DNA of 11,606 bases from Porphyromonas sp. (lineage in GTDB: Bacteria > Bacteroidota > Bacteroidia > Bacteroidales > Porphyromonadaceae). The DNA lies in NCBI GenBank assembly GCA_029983495.1, contig JASBZJ010000040.1, positions 1 to 11,606 on the forward strand. Reading direction: 5' to 3'. Position numbers and translations under genes: made by a program. Positions 7,820-11,606 of this stretch are shown in pieces. The notes below the pieces were generated by a model. That model did no database searches. It saw only the letters and a list, made by a program, of their open reading frames with translations, and was not told where the DNA came from. How positions within the stretch are numbered: position 1 is the first letter of the stretch; each line of letters opens with the position of its first letter.

Positions 7820-7847
7820 CAAAAGTACCGCTTTTTTATGCTAACAA
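7820..7847 (-). promoter_or_regulatory. Promoter of the GH3 gene and the genes after it (Bacteroidota type)
   Basis: On the minus strand a -7 box TACTTTTG (7827-7820, consensus TAnnTTTG) follows a -33 TTG (7847-7845) with a 17-base spacer. A start near 7813-7815 leaves a leader of about 30 bases to the ATG at 7785. This promoter would serve the GH3 gene and, with no clear terminator between them, the aminotransferase-like, DUF4837 and pdxA genes. Confidence 0.62.
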
Positions 7848-7890
7848 CCAATTCTAAAAGTAAAACTCGCAGTAAGTTATTGCCCCAAAA

Positions 7891-9027
7891 CTAAAGCATT
7901 ACGCTTCTCCACCAATATGTAAAGTTGTTGTCGTTAATCGTATCAAGGGTTACCACCTGACCTATTCGAGGGGTAAGTATATCGCAATGGTTATTACCAT
8001 TTGCCATCAGAACCAAGTTTTCGAGCGGTTCATACCAAGCGTGTCTAGCTAGAGAGAACTTAGAATTATGCCCTGTTATGTAATGCTTTGCACCAAGCGT
8101 ATTTATCGATTTTTCTAAATCAACTGGCATTTGGTGTACATACCGCCATTCTTCGTTATACTGACCATTTTCCATAAAAGCAAAATCGATAGATGGGAAC
8201 TGCTCGGCAATTATGGGAATGTGCTTTCCATAACCACTATCTCCTTGAAAGTAAAGGGTTAGATTATTGGATTGAATCATATAAGAAGCCCACAAAGTTT
8301 TATAACTATTCAAGCCTCTCCCCGAAAAATGACGTGCAGGCAAACAAGTAATGCAAACACCATCAATTGTAATCTTGTCCTGCCAATCGAGTTCTATAAT
8401 TCTATCAGGCGAACACCCCCAGTACTCCAAATGTTCACCCACCCCTAAAGGAGCAATAAAGTATTTTACCTGCGCTTTATATTCTCGATAAAAGAGGTAA
8501 TCGAGGTGATCCCAATGGTCATGTGTTATTACGACAAAATCAATAGGGGGCAAGTCGGATACACTATAGCTATACTCCATGGCAAAAGGAGAAACAATTG
8601 ACGAGAAAGGCGACGCCGAATGGAACACTGGGTCAACTAGTATAAACTTATCGTTCATTTTTAATAGGTAAGTAGAATGCCCTAACCACACCACTGAGTT
8701 GTTTTGCAGACCTTTTAGGTTCGACACCTCAACAGGTAATGGTTTTGATGGAACTCTATCTTTTACTTTATGCGTAGCAAATTCCCAAAACCGTGTAAAT
8801 ATGGATCTATTGCTTGTTAAGTGAGGTGTTTCTTCTAAATTCCAAAAGCGTCCGTCATGATAATTGGGTGACTGCTCAATTCGCTCAAGCCGGTTTCCTC
8901 TAGGTAGTTTTCCAAAGCTCTTCATATTCAGAACAACTGTTGCCGATATCGTTAAAGCTACGATAAGCACAAATAGTACAATTAGCACGTTAAGTAGCAC
9001 ATGCTTCAATGGCGTTTTAATCTTCAT
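7891..9027 (-). CDS. Membrane-anchored metallo-beta-lactamase-fold hydrolase (UlaG/NAPE-PLD-like)
   Basis: This is a 378-residue zinc-dependent hydrolase of the beta-lactamase_B_2 type. The core reads NSVVWLGHSTYLL, then FILVDPVF, then the metal motif HDHWDH (169-174), a further histidine in PARHFSGRGL (H233), the bridging aspartate in YFQGDSGYG (D263) and a late histidine in TGHNSKFSLA (H320), so the metal site looks complete. PARHFSGRGL and KTLWASYMI are typical of the NAPE-phospholipase D/UlaG-like branch; the substrate in this organism is unknown. Residues ~9-33 form one hydrophobic helix, suggesting an inner-membrane anchor with the enzyme on the periplasmic side. There is no lipobox. 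An upstream frame reaches a TTG at 9090, but the ATG at 9027 is preferred: the hydrophobic anchor follows it directly and a -7 box lies at 9055-9062. It ends 105 bases before the GH3 start and could be partly co-transcribed with it. Confidence 0.88.
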   Translation of the reverse strand: MKIKTPLKHVLLNVLIVLFVLIVALTISATVVLNMKSFGKLPRGNRLERIEQSPNYHDGRFWNLEETPHLTSNRSIFTRFWEFATHKVKDRVPSKPLPVEVSNLKGLQNNSVVWLGHSTYLLKMNDKFILVDPVFHSASPFSSIVSPFAMEYSYSVSDLPPIDFVVITHDHWDHLDYLFYREYKAQVKYFIAPLGVGEHLEYWGCSPDRIIELDWQDKITIDGVCITCLPARHFSGRGLNSYKTLWASYMIQSNNLTLYFQGDSGYGKHIPIIAEQFPSIDFAFMENGQYNEEWRYVHQMPVDLEKSINTLGAKHYITGHNSKFSLARHAWYEPLENLVLMANGNNHCDILTPRIGQVVTLDTINDNNFTYWWRSVML

Positions 9028-9054
9028 TACAATAACATAGTGACCTCGCAGTAG

Positions 9055-9062
9055 CAAAGGTA
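9055..9062 (-). promoter_or_regulatory. Candidate -7 box for the metallo-hydrolase gene
   Basis: The minus strand reads TACCTTTG, an exact TAnnTTTG match, about 28 bases upstream of the ATG at 9027. The nearest TTG upstream is about 25 bases away, too far for a standard -33 element. A second match, TACATTTG, lies at 9125-9118 and could drive a longer transcript. Confidence 0.4.
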
Positions 9063-9216
9063 AAAAGAAAACTAGCTGTATAGCTCTCAACTACGAGTAT
9101 TTCTTTTTCCTAACTAACAAATGTAAAACTAGTAAATTACGGAATGTGTTATTTTAACCGCAGTAACAAAATATAATGAGCGAGTAAACTCAAATAAAAC
9201 TTCCGTAGTTTCGAAA

Positions 9217-9234
9217 TTTTACTCATGAGTAAAA
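9217..9234. repeat. 18-bp perfect palindrome
   Basis: TTTTACTCATGAGTAAAA is its own reverse complement. The same half-site, GAGTAAA, recurs at 9182-9188. It lies about 210 bases upstream of the porU -7 box and about 190 from the hydrolase start. It could be an operator for a dimeric regulator; a terminator role is less likely because the stem is AT-rich and has no loop. Confidence 0.5.
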
Positions 9235-9255
9235 AACACAAGGATTAGGAACACG

Positions 9256-9270
9256 CTGTAATGCTTACAG
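9256..9270. repeat. Inverted repeat CTGTAA-TGC-TTACAG
   Basis: Perfect 6-bp arms surround a 3-base centre. A second pair of arms, GAGCAA (9270-9275) and TTGCTC (9286-9291), abuts it. The A-run at 9292-9298 is on the wrong side for a terminator on the minus strand and would be A, not U, in a + strand transcript. Function unknown. Confidence 0.38.
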
Positions 9271-9406
9271 AGCAAACTTCCCCTATTGCTCAAAAAAACA
9301 CTAAAACGAGCTATAAATAGGAAGAATCGTACCGCAGAAGAAATCATTATGTGATCTTTGCATGATATCTCATCGAATGGTGTTGAGCAAAGGTCGCAGT
9401 GTTACT

Positions 9407-9422
9407 ATGTACATAAGTACAT
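9407..9422. repeat. Dyad upstream of the porU -7 box (operator candidate)
   Basis: ATGTAC-ATAA-GTACAT has 6-bp arms and a 4-base centre and ends 15 bases before the -7 box. It thus occupies the place where a -33 element would lie, and no TTTG is found there. This position suits a regulator or alternative sigma-factor site. It is judged on position only. Confidence 0.42.
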
Positions 9423-9437
9423 CTTAGGGATAAATAC

Positions 9438-9445
9438 TATTTTTG
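9438..9445 (+). promoter_or_regulatory. Candidate -7 box for porU
   Basis: TATTTTTG matches the Bacteroidota -7 consensus TAnnTTTG on the + strand, 74 bases upstream of the porU ATG. No standard -33 TTTG accompanies it; the dyad at 9407-9422 is there instead. A purine-rich AAAAAAAGGA sits just before the ATG as a weak ribosome-binding region. Confidence 0.48.
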
Positions 9446-9519
9446 CACCGCCCATCGTTATTAAGATGTAGCTACTAGGGGAGGTTTACAAAAAATACAG
9501 AACAAAAAAAGGAATACAA

Positions 9520-11606
9520 ATGGAGAGAACAATATATAAATGGGGACTTGCTTTAGTAGCCATATTATGGCAAACAATGCCATCGTGGGCAGTTACCCCT
9601 ATACCTACTGAAGGGTTATTCTATAAAATTGCCGTACAACAGAGTGGCGTTTATAGAATATCCTACGATGAACTTAAGAAAATAGGATTTAACGACCCTA
9701 GCAAAGTTGGCGTATTTGGATATGGAGGCGCATTGCTAAGTGAAAAACTTTCGCAAATGCCTAGCGATATACTACCTCCCGTACCTATACTTCATCGGAA
9801 TAATGCCATTTTCTTTTTTGCACAAGGTCCATTAAATCTTTACTATTCCCAAGAAACTAAGGGCTTATTACACACCGATAATCACTACTCTACCGAGGGG
9901 TACTATTTTTTAAGTGATGCGATGGACTTAAAAAACATCGAGGAAAAAGCATTACCCCAAAGTGGAACGCCCCAAGATGCTAAATATTACAATGCATACT
10001 ACCGCCATGAGGAAGAGTTGTACTCATTAAAGCAATCTGGGCGAAAGCTTTTTGGCGAAGCCATAGCAAACGGTTCTCCTCTTTCGATTAAATTGAAAAC
10101 CGATGCAACCGTAATAAATGATGGAAGTGCTAAACTAAATATTGGCTACGTTGCACTACCAACATCAACGGCTACGCTACATGTTTCGTCTAATGGGACT
10201 TCTATTTTTGATGATAATATTAATCGATCAGAAGATTATTCCGAGCCTAACTACTTGAAAGGGATTTATCACCTTCGCTCAGTTCCCTTCGAAGTTAATG
10301 CTCAAAACGAAGTTCAACTCGATTTTCAATTTTCACCTTCGAACGAACGTGCAAACCTCGACTTTGCAACCCTCGAAACCCATAATAAGCTTGAGTATAC
10401 TACAGGGAAACAAATTCTGTTCCAGCGAGTAGCCGATACGAACAATGCTTTACGTTTTAGCTTTAGCAATCTGCCTAACGATGGTATGATATGGGCAATA
10501 TTATCGCCCAATAACATACAACAGGTACCGCTTTCGTCAGGAAGCTTTGTTGCAAACCCCTTGGATAGCCACAACAAGCCCATCAAATTTGTGGCATTTT
10601 CGCCAAACGATGCTTATTCTCCAAGGATGGTTAGCAAGGTATCGTTTACGAACCTTCGCGAACACCAAGGCATACCCGATCTTATAATAATTAGCACAAA
10701 TGCATTAGTTAACGAAGCAAAACGATTAGCGACCTTCCACAATGAAGCTCGAGGATTGAATGTACTAGTTGCTACACAACAGGAGGTTTTCAACGAGTTT
10801 TCGAGTGGAACACCCGATGCTACAGCCTACAGGCTACTTACAAAATTTTTTTTCGACAAATGGTATAATTCCACTGACGAAAAAGACGCCAACAAATGCC
10901 CTATACACCTCCTGCTTTTTGGTGATGGCGCATGCGATAACCGTTTATTAAGTAGCGAATGGAAACCACTTAAACAAAGTGGGGTTGAATTACTTTTAAC
11001 TTATGAAAGCGAAAACTCATTGAACGTTGATAGTTACGTTACCGATGATTATTTTGCTCTTGTGTGCAACAACGAAGACGATTTGCACAATGGGGAAAAA
11101 ACCGTTGCCATAGGCGTAGGTAGGTTCCCAATTCGAAGTCGGTACGAAGCCAAAACTACCGTTGATAAAGTTATTGGTTATGCCCAAAATCTATTATTGG
11201 GGAACTGGAAGCTAAATGGAGCTATTATAGCTGATAATGGCGATGGCTATGGACACCTAAACAGGGGAGAAGGACTAGCCAAAGTTATTGAACAACAATT
11301 CCCCGAAATGGTTCTCTCGAAAATTTACTTCGACGCCTTTACTAAAGAGAACAAAAGTGGGCTTACCACATTCCCGGGTGCAAAACGAAAGCTTTTTGAT
11401 GCTTTCGAAAAAGGGCTACTGATAGTAAACTACACGGGGCATGGTAACCCCAATGCATGGAGCGATGAACAAATCCTTACAAGAAGCGATATTCTTCGCT
11501 TCGACTACAAGTATCTACCGCTATGGATTACAGCAACTTGCGACTTTGCAAACTTCGACAACCCCATAACATCAGCGGGTGAAGTTGCTTTTCTTAACCC
11601 TAAAAG
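9520..11606 (+). CDS. porU: Type IX secretion system sortase PorU (C25 cysteine peptidase family), 5' part
   Basis: PorU is the outer-surface sortase of the type IX secretion system: it removes the C-terminal signal of exported cargo and attaches the cargo to the cell surface. Translation from the ATG gives 695 codons with no stop before the window end, so the rest is missing (P. gingivalis PorU is about 1,150 residues). Residues 1-24 are a signal peptide ending SWA. FGYGG (66-70) and FFFAQGP (~98-104) are N-terminal patterns I associate with PorU. The C25 domain starts near residue 387 (DLIIIS) and contains LLLFGDGACDN (~465-474), VTDDYF and GVGRFP. The catalytic pair is visible: H641 in NYTGHG and C674 in ITATCDFANFD, followed by the PorU-typical TSAGE. 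Retention of TSAGE and the PorU-like N-terminus argue against a gingipain-type cargo protease. porV often lies downstream in other species; that region is outside this window. Confidence 0.9.
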   Translation, partial: MERTIYKWGLALVAILWQTMPSWAVTPIPTEGLFYKIAVQQSGVYRISYDELKKIGFNDPSKVGVFGYGGALLSEKLSQMPSDILPPVPILHRNNAIFFFAQGPLNLYYSQETKGLLHTDNHYSTEGYYFLSDAMDLKNIEEKALPQSGTPQDAKYYNAYYRHEEELYSLKQSGRKLFGEAIANGSPLSIKLKTDATVINDGSAKLNIGYVALPTSTATLHVSSNGTSIFDDNINRSEDYSEPNYLKGIYHLRSVPFEVNAQNEVQLDFQFSPSNERANLDFATLETHNKLEYTTGKQILFQRVADTNNALRFSFSNLPNDGMIWAILSPNNIQQVPLSSGSFVANPLDSHNKPIKFVAFSPNDAYSPRMVSKVSFTNLREHQGIPDLIIISTNALVNEAKRLATFHNEARGLNVLVATQQEVFNEFSSGTPDATAYRLLTKFFFDKWYNSTDEKDANKCPIHLLLFGDGACDNRLLSSEWKPLKQSGVELLLTYESENSLNVDSYVTDDYFALVCNNEDDLHNGEKTVAIGVGRFPIRSRYEAKTTVDKVIGYAQNLLLGNWKLNGAIIADNGDGYGHLNRGEGLAKVIEQQFPEMVLSKIYFDAFTKENKSGLTTFPGAKRKLFDAFEKGLLIVNYTGHGNPNAWSDEQILTRSDILRFDYKYLPLWITATCDFANFDNPITSAGEVAFLNPK

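Larger units (their letters stand above)
9091..9519. other. Divergent intergenic region with clustered dyads
   Basis: This AT-rich region between the metallo-hydrolase gene and porU contains no convincing gene or tRNA that I can see. It holds candidate -7 boxes for both directions, an 18-bp perfect palindrome (9217-9234), a related GAGT-AA-ACTC dyad (9182-9191), CTGTAA-TGC-TTACAG (9256-9270), GAGCAA/TTGCTC arms 10 bases apart (9270-9291) and ATGTAC-ATAA-GTACAT (9407-9422). Such density suggests regulatory DNA, although AT-rich spacers gain small dyads by chance. Confidence 0.5.

Noticed and set aside
7786..7851. N-terminal extension of the GH3 fusion from a TTG codon
   Set aside because: The -33/-7 promoter overlaps it, and the ATG at 7785 begins a normal signal peptide.
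9028..9090. N-terminal extension of the metallo-hydrolase from a TTG codon
   Set aside because: The candidate -7 box at 9055-9062 lies inside it, and the hydrophobic anchor begins directly after the ATG at 9027.
9091..9519. tRNA, CRISPR or small protein gene in the large spacer
   Set aside because: No cloverleaf-like arms with a T-loop sequence, no spaced direct repeats, and no open frame with a convincing start were seen.

Overview
The window looks like chromosomal DNA from a member of the Bacteroidota, most likely the order Bacteroidales. The support is a PorU-type (C25) type IX secretion sortase, a DUF4837 lipoprotein, a GH3/beta-lactamase fusion, the Bacteroidota form of PdxA (ITHGDINGISYE start), AT-rich DNA, and promoters of the Bacteroidota type (-7 box TAnnTTTG) with little Shine-Dalgarno signal. 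Genus cannot be fixed from sequence reading alone.

Layout. Bases 1-54 are the last part of a group II intron on the + strand (3' half of domain V, all of domain VI, splice end). A minus-strand rho-independent terminator (75-106) follows, closing an AraC-family regulator gene (stop at 134). Next comes a tight minus-strand series, read from right to left: a secreted GH3-beta-lactamase fusion (4786-7785), a fold-type I aminotransferase-like protein that has lost its PLP-binding residues (3638-4681), a DUF4837 lipoprotein (2479-3609) and pdxA (1358-2458). Gaps of about 20-105 bases and one good promoter ahead of the GH3 gene suggest an operon. Upstream of it lies a membrane-anchored metallo-beta-lactamase-fold hydrolase (7891-9027), also on the minus strand. 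A roughly 490-base divergent intergenic region rich in small dyads separates it from porU (+ strand, 9520 to beyond the window end).

How the genes fit together. The GH3 fusion fits peptidoglycan turnover (NagZ-like glucosaminidase plus an AmiE-like serine hydrolase). PdxA makes the PLP precursor, and the neighbouring degenerate PLP-fold protein is the oddest gene present. PorU is the T9SS sortase that processes and attaches exported cargo. I see no CRISPR array, phage, toxin-antitoxin or defence locus. The least ordinary signals are the pseudo-aminotransferase beside pdxA, a G9 tract at the GH3 domain junction where either single-base slip gives an early stop, the intron end at the window edge, and the dyads upstream of porU. 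Several genes have long upstream extensions beginning at GTG or TTG; internal ATG starts are preferred here for the reasons given in each entry.
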